Assembly: GCA_949751835.1 (NCBI GenBank)
Contig: CATKHK010000071.1
Span: 180,204-244,203 of the forward strand
Reading direction: 5' to 3'
Source of the DNA: Blepharisma japonicum
Taxonomy: Eukaryota > Ciliophora > Heterotrichea > Heterotrichida > Blepharismidae
DNA length: 64,000 nt
Position numbers and translations under genes: made by a program. This document shows positions 10,777-21,361 of the stretch, piece after piece. The notes under the pieces were generated by a model that worked only from the letters and a program-made list of their open reading frames with translations, was not told where the DNA came from and did not search any database. Every line of letters starts with the position of its first letter. The first letter of the stretch is position 1.

Positions 10777-12183
10777 ATGGTATCTGAAAACGACTATGAA
10801 AAAGAACCTCTCGTAGACAAAACTGAGGAAAACGAAGTATCATGGAAGGATATTGAAAAACAAGAGTTTTCCGAATTAGCCAAGAGTCCTTATGACCTGT
10901 GGCTCATCTACCTTATCAAATTCATAGGGTTCGGTTGGGTGGCAATTATGTTTGTTGTAATTGCCGTCTACTGTACAGATATTCTTGATTTATCAGACCC
11001 TGAATATGGTGCCTTTGCTTTTGCATGCGGCTTTGCGTGCTTATTTTCTGCTTTTTTCTTGGGAAATTTTCCAGACAAATTTGGGATAAGGAAGTCTATT
11101 TTAGCTATTGCTGTTACTGGTTTAATTGCCTATATGGTTCTCGTGACTGTATCCAACGTGGCAGTTCGCTTAGTTTTTGTTTTCATCATTATGTGTGGAC
11201 CTTTATTTTTGAATAATCCCATTCTAAAATACGCTGTTAAAAAGTACACAACAGGAAAATCAAGGAGTCTTGCATTTTCATTTTATCTTTGCATCATGTT
11301 TTTGGGAGAGTGTGTTTCAAGTATATTTGTAGGTATTATGCTAAGCGTTGGAGATACGGATGAAAGCACATTTAGAATAATATTTTTAGTCATAGCTTGC
11401 ATATTGGTGGTCATTATAATCCTAACATTTTTCCTTAGAGAATTAGATTTTGAGTATAGGGCTCATGAAGAGGTAGATTCTCAGAAGAAAAACTGGTCAA
11501 CAAAAGAATATTTAGTAAGGGCGTTAAGTTATAAAAAATTCTGGAGGTATCTAGGACTTATTCTTTTAGAATCAGTCGTTTTTACTTTAGAAAACCATAT
11601 AGCCATTACACTTCCACTATATATGGAAAGAGACATTGATGAAGACGCGCCATTTGCATATTTTATTGGTTTATACCAGATTTTAATGACAATTTTGTGC
11701 CCATCACTGTCATTCCTGGTAAACTATTTCGAAAAATATACTCTATTTCTCATGAGTTCGGTGATCATATCTATGGCGCCACTTGTATTCGTAATTGACT
11801 CAAGCTATACTACCCTGACCTTGTTTATAGTTCTTGAATCTATAGGTTCAAGCGTGTTTTTGCCAAGACTAACCGATTATGCTTCAGAGATTACGCCTCA
11901 TGGAATTGAGGGAATTTATTTTGCTCTATCAAGTTTTCCATTTTCAATAGGATTTATGTTGGCAGGATTGACAGCAGGCGTTACACTAGATACTTATTGT
12001 CCAGAAGATGGAGAAAAAGAGTGCTGGAAAGTGTGGCTGATTATTTCCGTAATATCCACCACTGCAACTATAACGCTATTTCTAACTAGAAAATGGCTTG
12101 AAGAGCCTGTTTTGGACACACATCCTTTTGTTTCATGGTCAAAATGGTCAAAGGAAGACGATGACGAAGAAGATGATAATTAA
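10777..12183 (+). CDS. Major facilitator superfamily transporter
   Basis: A 468-aa protein without introns, close to the usual MFS length. About 12 hydrophobic segments are visible after an acidic 40-residue N-terminal cytosolic tail. The loop between helices 2 and 3 carries the MFS signature GNFPDKFGIRK (at about residues 97-107). A charged central loop (about 225-250) divides the two six-helix halves. The C-terminus is cytosolic and very acidic (EDDDEEDDN). The substrate cannot be told from sequence. All Trp codons (about ten) are TGG, in contrast to many neighbours, which fits a well-expressed gene. The start chosen is ATG 10777; an upstream ATG at 10760 is in another frame. It converges with the WD40 gene, 37 bp apart. 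Confidence 0.93.
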   Translation: MVSENDYEKEPLVDKTEENEVSWKDIEKQEFSELAKSPYDLWLIYLIKFIGFGWVAIMFVVIAVYCTDILDLSDPEYGAFAFACGFACLFSAFFLGNFPDKFGIRKSILAIAVTGLIAYMVLVTVSNVAVRLVFVFIIMCGPLFLNNPILKYAVKKYTTGKSRSLAFSFYLCIMFLGECVSSIFVGIMLSVGDTDESTFRIIFLVIACILVVIIILTFFLRELDFEYRAHEEVDSQKKNWSTKEYLVRALSYKKFWRYLGLILLESVVFTLENHIAITLPLYMERDIDEDAPFAYFIGLYQILMTILCPSLSFLVNYFEKYTLFLMSSVIISMAPLVFVIDSSYTTLTLFIVLESIGSSVFLPRLTDYASEITPHGIEGIYFALSSFPFSIGFMLAGLTAGVTLDTYCPEDGEKECWKVWLIISVISTTATITLFLTRKWLEEPVLDTHPFVSWSKWSKEDDDEEDDN

Positions 12184-12220
12184 ATTAATATAGCTAAATA
12201 TTTTGCTAAAGATATTATTT

Positions 12221-14167
12221 TTATTCAAGGGAAAATGACTCTAGCTCTTTGCATACAATTTCTTCAAACAGTTTCTCCATACTAGGAAGCTCAAATGATT
12301 TTACCTCATCCAGTTCAGAAATTGATTTCGTGCTTAAATACCTAGGCGCCGCCTCATATTTTTGTACTTCTTTTCTTTCAATTTGTTCAGGTCTTTCTAG
12401 TTCTGGGAGCTGATCAGACTCAACTTCCATTTGAACATCAAGATTTACGAATTCAAAATTTTTATCAATTATGATAGTTTGATTGTTGTATAGGGAAAAT
12501 GCTTTGGGAGAACTAACTTTGTAGATTTTTTCAGGAATGGAGGAATGAGCATCAAATTTCAATAATATATTAGTGCGCTTTTCTCTTAGGTCCTTAGGAG
12601 TAACTTTGCTTGCATTCAATCCAATAATAAAATGATTTCCTTCTGTTTCAATTCCATGGACAAAGTCTAATCTGAGATTCCAAACCATAAGGTTATTTCT
12701 ATAAGAGAATATCTTTTCCTGTGTTCTTACTATCAAAAAATCCTTTGCAGATTTTATTTGAATGAACCAATTTCCCTCAGGCTCATAAATTTCATGTTCT
12801 TTTTCAAAGTTTTGGTTCCATATAGAAATAATATGCTCGAATCCTACTACTAGATTTCCTTTGTTTTCACACAAATCAGTAGTAGCTAGCTCCCACATTT
12901 TTTTCTCGCAAAAATTTCTCCACTCTTTTTCTTCGAATTTTCACACAATAAAGCTGCTTTTTCCTATACTCACAAATGAATCTTGGTATGAAATGATTCT
13001 ATTTGCGGTATCGCTGTGTGGATGGAGAATTAAAGTGTTCAGCTTATTTTCGTTCCAAAATTTAAGGTATGTTATCGAAAAATTTGGACTGTTCGAAGCT
13101 TCTATTGTGGCCATTGCATTTATTGAAGGAATAAATGCGACCTGAATAACTTGAAGGGGGTAAGGATAGTTTCGATGAGTTCGGGATACAGGATTGCGCT
13201 TAACACAGTCAAACCTGATTACTTGATTGTTATTTGGATTGAAAAATTGCAAATATCCTGGAGAGCCATTCAATACGTACAATTCTTCATATCTTACTAG
13301 CCCAGTAAAAATCCTATTATAAGGAAGGATTTTTGAAGGATCAGTCAGCCCTTCAAATCGTGAAATTATTTTATTATCCGTACTGGATACCACTTTGACA
13401 GAATTGTCCAATAGTTTCACTACATAAAATGAATTATCATCACTAATCGTGAAATCTATAATTGTGCTCCCTAGTCTTGGAAGGAATGTTTGATTTCCAG
13501 ATGATTCATGCCATAGTACTAAAACTCCTTCTTCCCCTCCAGAAATTAAATAGCTTCCATCACTAGTGAATTTTAAAGTTGTGACTTTATGAGAATGCCA
13601 GTGCAATTTTTGTTTTGAGTTGTTTGGGAAAAATTTAATAATTTGTCCAGCTGTGTCACCAACAACTATGTATTTTTGCTCTGGCTGGATCTTAAGGCAG
13701 GATAGAGGAACTGTGTGCTCAAAGGATTTAGTCACTTGAGAAGTTAAATTATATGTAATAAATGAGGTTCCCTTAAGAATGGCTAGGCTCGATTCGTCTG
13801 GGAACATTTGAATCCCGATTGCATCTGAGACTTGGCCTTTAAGAATTGTTTGATGCTGAATCTGCAGTGTGGTAAGATCTAAAATATTTATCTGTAAATT
13901 GTTACCACTAATAAAGTAAAGATTTTTTGTGCTGGCAGTGAGCATTTTGATAGGCGCACTTGTGTCTATTTTTGTATAATTTGGGAGATTTCATATTACT
14001 ATGAGTCCATCTGCTCCACCTGTGTAAAGTTTTCTTGATTGTGTAAGCAAGGAACTAATAGATTCTTTGTGCACATGAAATTTTCGTACTTCTGATGAAG
14101 AAGTATCCAGTGAGCATAAAGTGCTTCCTAGGCTAAAAAACACAATTTTGTCTATTGCTCCTGCCAT
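12221..14167 (-). CDS. WD40-repeat protein, WDR75/Utp17-like
   Basis: A 648-aa protein, ATG 14165-14167 to TAA, no intron, with TGA read as Trp at two positions. It is built almost wholly of WD40-like blades, with repeats such as LYTGGADGLIVIW, YLISGGEEGVLVLW and LVVGFEHIISIWN, enough for two propellers. The spacing, and the late motif LVVGFEHIISIW after a segment ending W-K, resemble WDR75 (yeast Nan1/Utp17), a t-UTP subunit that couples rDNA transcription to early 18S rRNA processing in the nucleolus. The C-terminal tail is acidic and helical. The WD40 call is sure; the WDR75 assignment is by recall of motif pattern only and could be another two-propeller protein. Confidence 0.85.
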
Positions 14168-14711
14168 TAATTACAATAGGATTTTATGTGCTGTCTATGA
14201 TAGATAAAGGTTAAACTGCAATGAGCGCAGAAGCTAAGGAAAGAAAAAGAAGGGAAAAATTGATATATAAGTTCTTTACTAAAGATATATTCTCTCGAAA
14301 GTATTAATGACTTTGTGAGTTTAGTCATCAATGAATTTTTTGGAAAAGTCTTTTAGATTAAGTAATTAGACTTGTAGTATTTGTGAAACTTAAGCAGCAG
14401 AGAAATTTAAACTTATTCAGTTAAAGACAAAAAAAGTGGTTCTATCAAAGATACTAAGACTACTAGTAAATCCGATAAACTAATTTTTGGATCTGTCGAT
14501 TGTTTGGTAAACTTCTCTTAAGTGCTTCCAATATTGTTACCAATATCATAGCTAGACTGTTCAGATTTTAGACTTATTAATTTAATTTTTTTCAATCTAC
14601 ATTTAACTGAAATAGCATGATAAACAATAAAATAATAATTGAACTACAAATTTGACGATTAATTTGATAATTAATTTAATGATAAGATAATATAAACAAA
14701 TGCCAAGCAAT
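14168..14711. other. Intergenic region with a possible very small ORF
   Basis: 544 bp between two minus-strand genes. It is mostly AT-rich. On the + strand at 14221-14307 an ATG opens a 28-codon frame (MSAEAKERKRREKLIYKF...) that ends in TAA. Its charged, non-repetitive composition is more gene-like than its surroundings, but it is too short to call. Confidence 0.35.
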
Positions 14712-15917
14712 CTATACAGCTCTATATGTTTTATTTCTAAAATCATATTCTTCAGCATAAATTTCATCCTTAAATGGCCTTGGAATTAATTTCGGATTTA
14801 AAAATTCTGGTCCAGCACGTTTAACTGCATCAATCTCTAATGGAAGTTTCGCTAGTCCTACAACTAGCAACTCTTCTTTATCAATTTGAGATAATGGAAT
14901 TGATTTAGAGGTCATCATTTCTTGGCTAAATTTTTCTTGAAAATAGTTTCAATCTCTAAATGTTTTACTTGAGGTTTTGGTCATACCTGGCTTTCTTATT
15001 ATTTCTAGAGGCGATTTTGGCCTTTGAGAAATTCTTGTATAAAGTCCTAAAAATTTTTGTCCCATAGGAATGTAAGTTTCAAATTTTTGATTATTGGATT
15101 CTCTTAATGACATATATCAAGAAAAGGAATTTGTTTCATCTTTATCATGTAGATTTCTATCAATTTCATCAAGTTCTTCTAGTTTTTCTCTATATTCATT
15201 AGCCCTATTGAATAGTAAGTCTCCAGGTTTTTTCTTTGCTTTTATACTCAATTGTTTTTCTAATAAATTCCATTCATTTTGGATTTCATTAAAATGGTTT
15301 AATGTTCTTTGCTCTCTCCCTTGCCTTATTTTGTCATAAAGTATCATACTTGACAATTTTTTAGCTCCTGTAGTCGATTCAAGCTTCGAATTATTTTCAA
15401 TTTCGACTAGTCTCTCTTTGAATTTTTCTTCGTAATTTGTGTGGTCTCTTGTATTGAAATTTAATCTCGTCGAAGTCTTAGTCAAAACTTGTCCTGTTGG
15501 CTTTTCAGGAGTAGAGCGATCGTTGGATTTAGGATTTATAAATAATTTTGTTGGCCCAATAACGCTGTAAGGGAGTAAATTCCCCTTATTATCAAACTTG
15601 GGGAAAAAACTCTTTTTAGGAGCTGACGGTATTTTTTCTTGTAAGAAGCTAGCAACGTCGCCTTCATGCTCTAGCGCGAAATCTTCTTCAATCGAGCAAA
15701 GATTCTGAAAACTTTGATCATCACTTCTAACCCTTTTAAGGAGTTTAAAGCTTTTTGAAGGCCTCATAATCTGAGGTAGATTATCATTTTTCAATTCAAC
15801 TGGGCTTGAGCTTCGTTTTACTCTTACATGCTTCTGTTTTGGAAATTGAGAAGCTGAGCCAAGAGATTTTGCCATATTATTAAAGTTATCGCTAGTTAAG
15901 GATTTATCGTCCTTCAT
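14712..15917 (-). CDS. Unknown charged protein, overlaps upstream methyltransferase gene
   Basis: A 401-aa protein, ATG 15915-15917 to TAG, no intron, with TGA as Trp at two positions. The N-terminal 140 residues are basic and Ser-rich and probably disordered. Around residues 165-270 the sequence is helical and charged (a probable coiled coil). The C-terminal 130 residues look more ordered (KFETYIPMGQKFLGLYTRI, then LPLEIDAVKRAGPEFLNPKL). I recognise no family. If the first ATG is used, its first 14 nt overlap the 3' end of the methyltransferase gene in another frame. The next in-frame Met (residue 15, codon ending at 15875) would remove the overlap and leave only 28 bp between the genes. Confidence 0.65.
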
Positions 15918-16545
15918 CAATAAAGTTATTCCTTATCTTGATGCAGACATAAATATAATGTGAATTATTTCCTTCTTCTTTTGTCATAGCTGCAGTTGTA
16001 GATAGCACAGGCTTGGAAATTCGATACTCAAAGACGTTTCAAGAAAACTCTGGCTGCTTAAAATACCTATTTCTATTTTCAGGCGGTGCATAACTTATAG
16101 ATATATAAATCCCATCTGGCTTTAGCACTCTGTGTATTTGTGTTAGCATTCTTTTTGCCATAATATTTGAGCGATCACCACAAAGAATTGAGTCTAAAGT
16201 CCCTTTATCAATTACTGCGTCAAAACTGCCTGTGCCGAAATCCATAGACATCACGTCTTTGCAGTCAAATTCAATACCTTCTTTATCTTGATATAGGGAC
16301 TTCATATCATCAATCACAATAGGAGAGTTGTCAATATTCATGATGTATTGATAGCCTTCTTCAAGCATATCTTCTGCAAGTTTCGAATTGCCACAGCCAA
16401 CGTTTAAAATTTTTTCATTAAATTTGATATATTGGGTTATAATGTCTTTTATCCCTGACCACTTTTGGTACCAATCGAATTGCTCTTTTTTGTGCAAGTA
16501 TCTTTCTTGCCAATATCCAAGTCTTCCGTATTGGGCTGAAACCAT
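15904..16545 (-). CDS. EEF1AKMT4/METTL13-like lysine methyltransferase
   Basis: A 213-aa class I SAM-dependent methyltransferase. The start chosen is ATG 16543-16545 (MVSAQYGRLGYW). Motif I is ILNVGCGNSKLAEDM at about residues 46-60. It is followed by NIDNSPIVIDDMKS, the acidic post-I loop, then FDAVIDKGTLDSIL and VLKPDGIYISISYAPPENR. The run of GCGNS, D-x-S-P-V/I, and DKGTLD is typical of the EEF1AKMT4/METTL13 group, which methylate lysines of eEF1A. The C-terminus (HYIYVCIK) matches the closing beta strand of the fold. One TGA is Trp. The stop TAA (15904-15906) lies inside the first codons of the next gene. The exact substrate is inferred from the family. Confidence 0.87.
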
Positions 16546-17255
16546 TTTATTAGATAGTTCGAGAATTTGCAAATAGCAGCTTTATAATTGAAAAATTGTC
16601 CTTATTGGTTATTTATGTGTCTTGCTAATTTTTAGAGCGAAAGTAAGAATTATTAAAGTATCAGGCTGCTAATCAGAATTTTAATCATCTTATGGGATTT
16701 GCATGAGGCTAATTATGACTTAAGATTAAAAAGTATAGTTATTGTGCAAGATGTTTGAGGTAAGGTAGCTTTAAAACAAAAGTGCTTTTCAGCTGTAGAC
16801 CCTCTGTCATTTATGCAGGTACACATCGAAGATCTGAAAGCAGATTTCGTTGTTAAGCCTGCAATGGGTATCTAGTTTCATAAGGAAATATACACTTTAT
16901 GGTGCATATCTGTAGTTGCTGCACAAAAATAAAATTGACTTGCTCATCTTAATTTTTAGCAAATCAGTCAGAGAGTCAAAACACCATAAATATTTTTATA
17001 ATCGCTCCATTTATTTTGCAAAGCTAAAATATACCAAAGGCAAAAACAGAATAATGCAAGCTTATTGAAGCTATAAATTATGGTTTTATTTTTGTTTTAA
17101 TGAAGTGCCGTTTATGAATATTTAGATAATGTTTAAAATTAGCCATAAACCATAAAATGATATGCAACTCCAATGGAAAATAATTTATCTTGAATAATAC
17201 ATTTTAATTGTAAGAATTTACTACTTTAAATTAAACTGTTCAGGCTTAGGTTCGA
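16546..17255. other. Intergenic region with a possible structured RNA
   Basis: 710 bp between the methyltransferase start and tRNA-Pro. Most is AT-rich, but 16785-16925 is more balanced and contains nested inverted repeats, listed separately. Confidence 0.5.
16814..16919. ncRNA. Possible structured RNA (nested stems)
   Basis: Seen directly (+ strand): TGCAGG (16814-16819) pairs with CCTGCA (16858-16863). Inside it, CGAAGATCT (16827-16835) pairs with AGATTTCG (16842-16849) with one bulged A and a six-base loop, leaving unpaired pockets on both sides. Next to it, GCAA/TTGC (16861-16864 with 16916-16919, an alternative to the last pairs of the first stem) and GGTAT/ATATC (16867-16871 with 16906-16910) can enclose two short hairpins. 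The first arm resembles an H/ACA snoRNA hairpin with its pocket, and the run TTGTTAAGC recalls 5S rRNA loop A-C, but neither whole-molecule model fits. The strand is not known. Confidence 0.25.
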
Positions 17256-17327
17256 GGCCGTTTGGTCTAGTGGTATGATTCTCGCTTAGGGTGCGAGAGG
17301 TCCCGGGTTCAATTCCCGGAACGGCCC
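17256..17327 (+). tRNA. tRNA-Pro (AGG)
   Basis: 72 nt with a seven-base-pair acceptor stem (GGCCGTT with AACGGCC) and discriminator C at 17327. The anticodon arm is CTCGC-TTAGGGT-GCGAG, giving anticodon AGG at 17288-17290. The T arm is CCGGG-TTCAATT-CCCGG, with the B-box consensus. No CCA is encoded and there is no intron. Five T residues at 17328-17332 form the Pol III terminator. It decodes CCU and, with inosine at position 34, other Pro codons. Confidence 0.97.
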
Positions 17328-17332
17328 TTTTT
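17328..17332 (+). terminator. Pol III T-run terminator
   Basis: TTTTT directly after the discriminator base of tRNA-Pro, the usual RNA polymerase III termination signal. Confidence 0.8.
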
Positions 17333-17517
17333 AGCACTGAAATTAGATAATTAGCATTAAAAATAAAATTCAAGAGACCAAGATAGACAAAAAATCCACC
17401 AATATTCTTGCAGATAAATATCTTAAAGCAATAAAGCAATTTAATATATATTTTGATTTTCATAGGCATTTGAAAAAAATTTATTATAAAGAATTGCTGC
17501 ATGAAAATTCTAAATAA

Positions 17518-19557
17518 ATGGAAAAGCTAATCCCACTTTTCAATAAACTTCAAGAAGTCTTAATATCTGCTAATATTTCCCATATCATCAGTTTACCACA
17601 AATAGTAGTTGTAGGATCTCAATCTTCAGGCAAAAGCAGTGTTCTTGAAAGCATTGTAGGCAGAGACTTTCTTCCCCGAGGCTCTGGAATAGTAACCAAA
17701 TGTCCTCTCCGTCTAAAACTCGTAAAAAGTCAAGAATCTCACGAATATGGAATTTTTAAGCACATCCCAGATACGTTTTTTGACAACTTTGACGACATCC
17801 GTGAAGAAATAAAAAATAGAACCGCAGATCTTGTAGGCAATGGTAAATCGATTTCTACGAAGCCTATAGAGCTGACTATTTATTCTCCCAATGTTCTTGA
17901 TATCACTATGGTTGATTTGCCTGGAATAGTGAAGATCTCAGTTTCAGGGCAAAGTAATGATATTGAGCAGAGCATTCGTAATATGATTTTTGAGTATATT
18001 TCAAACCCAGATACTATAATATTAGCTATTTCAGCTGCTAATAATGATTTAGCCAATTCAGATGCTTTACAGCTTGCCCATCAGGTAGATCCAAATGGAG
18101 AGAGGACTATTGGAGTCCTCACAAAAATCGATATAATGGATAGAGGGACTGATGCCGTTGATATGCTGAATGGCACCGTCTTTCCTCTTAGACTTGGATA
18201 TGTAGGTGTCATGTGTAGAAGCCAGGAGGATATCAATAGAAATGTGACAATGAAGAAACATCTTTTGAAAGAAGAAAAATTCTTTAAAGAAAGCCCAGTT
18301 TATGGGAGGTATGCTGACAGGCTGGGGATCAAGTATTTGACGATGAGGCTTAATAAAATATTGCAAACACATATAAATAATAGCATTCCTGCAATAAAGA
18401 AAAAAGTTCACGACGAGCTCGAAGTTACTTTAGAGAAATTAAAGGAGTATGGGGAAGCTTTGTCATCTAGAGATGCAAAAACTGGAGTCCTATTAAGCGT
18501 AATACAAAAAGTTGCAAAAAGTTTTCAAGAAAATATTGAAGGGAAAAATGTGAGAAATGTTACAGAAGAACTTATGGGTGGAGCCAGAATAAATTATATT
18601 TTTCATCAAATTTTTGTCAGTGGGATTTCAAAGATTGATCCATTGCAAGAATTAAATGATCAAAAAATAAGAACTGCAGTCATGAATGCAACAGGACTTG
18701 GAAGCTCTTTATTTGTTCCTGAGTCTGCTTTTGAAATTTTAATTAAAAGCCAGATCCCAAGATTGCATGATCCAAGCTTGAATTGTATGAATTTAATATA
18801 TGAAGAGTTGAAGAGCATTATGTGTAAAATTGAGATTCCTGAGCTCGAAAGATTTAAAAAACTGAAAGATGCTGTTTCAGAAGTAATAAATCAGCTTTTA
18901 GCGTCCAGACTTAAGCCAACTAGAAAAATGATAGACCGTTTAATTGATGTTGAAGGTGCTTATATCAATACACACCATCCCCAATTTATTGGTGGCTCCA
19001 AAGCTCTTGTAACGGCTCAAGCCCAATTAAGGCCAGCTGTCCAAGAACCTCTAATTGACAAAAGTATCCTTCCTCAGCCAATCATTCAGAAGAAAAAAGA
19101 AGAAACAATTATGACATCTTCTTCTTGGTTTTCGTTTAGGGGACAAGATGTCCCTAAATCTGACCAAGAAGAAGAAAAAATCCCTGAAAAGCCAAAAATT
19201 AGCTTTGATTTTGCTGGTCCTCCTTCAAATCTGCAACCATCGTCAAAAATGACACCAGAAGAAAAAGAGCAAATTGAGATGATAAAAATCTTAATAAAAT
19301 CATATTTTGACATTGTAAGAGTAAACATCGGAGATCTGGTGCCCAAAACGATTATGGGATTTTTGGTAAACAGGTCAAAAGATGAGCTTCAAAGAGAATT
19401 GGTTAAGAAATTGTATAAAGAAGAGCAGTGCGACGAGTTGTTGGAAGAGTCTGATGGGATTACACAGGAAAGAGAAAAAGCTCACGAAGCCGCTGATGGG
19501 CTAAGAAAGGCAATTCATATTTTGAATGAAGTAAGGGAGTATAAGATTAGTGAGTAA
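17518..19557 (+). CDS. Dynamin-related GTPase
   Basis: A complete 679-aa dynamin-family protein, no intron. Dynamins polymerise on membranes and use GTP to divide or remodel them. The GTPase domain has the P-loop GSQSSGKS at residues 33-40, the switch-1 region RGSGIVTKCPL, VDLPG at about 138-142 and TKID at about 207. The middle/stalk region follows, then a variable, Pro- and Lys-rich insert (about 510-580) in the place where classical dynamins have a PH domain. The GTPase effector domain is at about 585-665. There is no PH domain and no C-terminal proline-rich tail, so it belongs with the DRP1/Vps1 type, which divide mitochondria, peroxisomes or endosomes. Which of these it serves cannot be told. 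Confidence 0.95.
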   Translation: MEKLIPLFNKLQEVLISANISHIISLPQIVVVGSQSSGKSSVLESIVGRDFLPRGSGIVTKCPLRLKLVKSQESHEYGIFKHIPDTFFDNFDDIREEIKNRTADLVGNGKSISTKPIELTIYSPNVLDITMVDLPGIVKISVSGQSNDIEQSIRNMIFEYISNPDTIILAISAANNDLANSDALQLAHQVDPNGERTIGVLTKIDIMDRGTDAVDMLNGTVFPLRLGYVGVMCRSQEDINRNVTMKKHLLKEEKFFKESPVYGRYADRLGIKYLTMRLNKILQTHINNSIPAIKKKVHDELEVTLEKLKEYGEALSSRDAKTGVLLSVIQKVAKSFQENIEGKNVRNVTEELMGGARINYIFHQIFVSGISKIDPLQELNDQKIRTAVMNATGLGSSLFVPESAFEILIKSQIPRLHDPSLNCMNLIYEELKSIMCKIEIPELERFKKLKDAVSEVINQLLASRLKPTRKMIDRLIDVEGAYINTHHPQFIGGSKALVTAQAQLRPAVQEPLIDKSILPQPIIQKKKEETIMTSSSWFSFRGQDVPKSDQEEEKIPEKPKISFDFAGPPSNLQPSSKMTPEEKEQIEMIKILIKSYFDIVRVNIGDLVPKTIMGFLVNRSKDELQRELVKKLYKEEQCDELLEESDGITQEREKAHEAADGLRKAIHILNEVREYKISE

Positions 19558-19938
19558 TTAAGAAATTAAAATGGAATATTTGCTTGATATCTTATAAATG
19601 GTTTATGGAAATCTGTTTTTGACTGACGATTATGCAATTAACCAATTCTTTAACTTATAAAAATTGTCCAGACTAATCTTGAATTGTACGAATACTTATT
19701 GATTATTCTTTCTCCCCTCACTTTACCTAAGCATGAAGTATTTGCTAAAATTTTTATTTGAAAATAATTACTTCCATTATGCATTTTTCCCTTAAACCAC
19801 CAATAGTCATTTTTTGCATCTTCCCTTACCGATTTCTCCGAAAACGTATCCTATCAGAATTCAAAAACCATGCTTAATTATGATTCGCTATTTAATTCAT
19901 AAATAGGTCTGACGCGATCTATCCTTTACAATGAATTT
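19558..19938. other. Intergenic region
   Basis: A 381-bp AT-rich spacer between two genes in the same direction. Nothing recognisable is seen in it. Confidence 0.5.
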
Positions 19939-21348
19939 ATGCAAATGGATTCACAAAGCGATCCCCAACCAGTACAAGACAATAATATGAATACACATAC
20001 ACATACAAACTTAAACGGAAACACAAATTCATCGATTCAAAATATTGACAATGACATTCGTGTCGCTGTCATAGGAAACGTTGACTCAGGGAAATCTACA
20101 TTAGTAGGCGTTCTCACTCGCTGTATTACAGATGATGGTCGTGGATCTGCTAGAAGCTATGTATTTAATTATAAGCATGAACTTTCTAATGGACGTACTT
20201 CGAGTATTTCGCATGAAATTATGGGATTTTCTCCAAACGGCTCACAAGTTTCCCCTGAACATTTGACAGATTCTAAAAACAAGACTTGAAACTATATTGT
20301 TGAAAATTCTAGCCATGTAGTTACGTTTTTAGACTTGTGTGGACATGAAGCATACTTAAAGACCACAATTTTTGGGCTTGTAGGGTTAATGCCTGACTAT
20401 GCTATGATTGTGATAGGAGCGAATATGGGACTTACAAGAATGACAAAGGAGCACATTGGCCTTGCCTTAGCTTTGAAAATTCCCATGTTTTTTGTTTTCA
20501 CGAAAATTGATATTGCCCCAGAAAATGTTTATAAAGAAAATATTGCTTTGCTAACTAAAGTTATCACCAATCCAGCCGCAGGAAGCAGACTTCCTTTACA
20601 TATAGACGATAATACTGATGTCACTGATCTTTGTAATATGATGGAAGCAAGAGTTTGCCCGATCTTTACTGTTTCTAATGTTACTGGACAAGGAATAGAG
20701 AAGCTAAGACAGTTTATGTTTAGATTGGAATCAAGGACTATGATAAGCGGAATTTTTGGCAAAAACGATGACCCAGTTGAATTTTTAATTGATGGCGTCT
20801 ATATGGTAACTGGAGTCGGACTTGTTATATCTGGAATTCTGAAATCTGGCACGGTAAGACTTAATGATAACTTGATGTTGGGTCCTGATAAAGCTGGCCA
20901 ATACAAAAGCGTTACTGTTAGAGGAATCCACATTAAAAGGGTTTCAGTTGACTATGCAATTTCTGGGCAATCAGTTTGTTTGAACATAAGATCAAATAAC
21001 AAAAAGGAACAATTAAAGAGAAATATCGTTAAAAAAGGTATGGTAGCGGTTGATAGATCATTATGTATGGAAACTGCTTGGGAATTTGATGCAGAAATTG
21101 TGGTTTTGCATCATGCAACTACTATCAGGCCTAACTATCAGCCAATCGTACATTGCGGAATTGTAAGGCAAGCTGCAAAAGTTATGAGCATGAATAAAGA
21201 ACTTTTAAGAACAGGTGATACCGCTCTAGTTCATTTCAGATTCATGTTTAGCCCAGAACTTATTCATTCAGGGATGACAATTTTATTTAGAGAAGGCAGA
21301 ACCAAAGGACTTGGCGTCATTTCACAAGTTTATTCTATGAGTAACTAA
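19939..21348 (+). CDS. GTPBP1/GTPBP2-like translational GTPase
   Basis: A 469-aa EF-Tu-type GTPase, no intron. The P-loop is GNVDSGKS at residues 46-53, followed by LVGVLTRCITDDGRGSAR, the family's usual switch-1 stretch. G3 is DLCGH at 132-136 (DLAGH in most relatives), and G4 is FTKID. The following beta-barrel domains are complete, ending in LIHSGMTILFREGRTKGLG. Residue 117 is Trp encoded by TGA (20287-20289), in the K-T-W-N position where the family has Trp; this is one of the clearest code markers in the window. GTPBP1 and GTPBP2 help clear stalled ribosomes and bind aminoacyl-tRNA. The N-terminal 38 residues are Asn- and Thr-rich and disordered. It converges with the channel gene 13 bp away. 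Confidence 0.94.
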
Positions 21349-21361
21349 ATGATTAGTTAAA

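Noticed and set aside
16785-16925. 5S rRNA
   Set aside because: A short stretch resembles the loop sequence TTAAGC, but helix I does not form, the 3' half does not match, and no Pol III T-run follows.
17221-17502. 93-codon ORF on the minus strand
   Set aside because: It is the antisense of the tRNA-Pro gene (the usual spurious 'RAVPGIEPGTS' translation) with AT-rich flanks.
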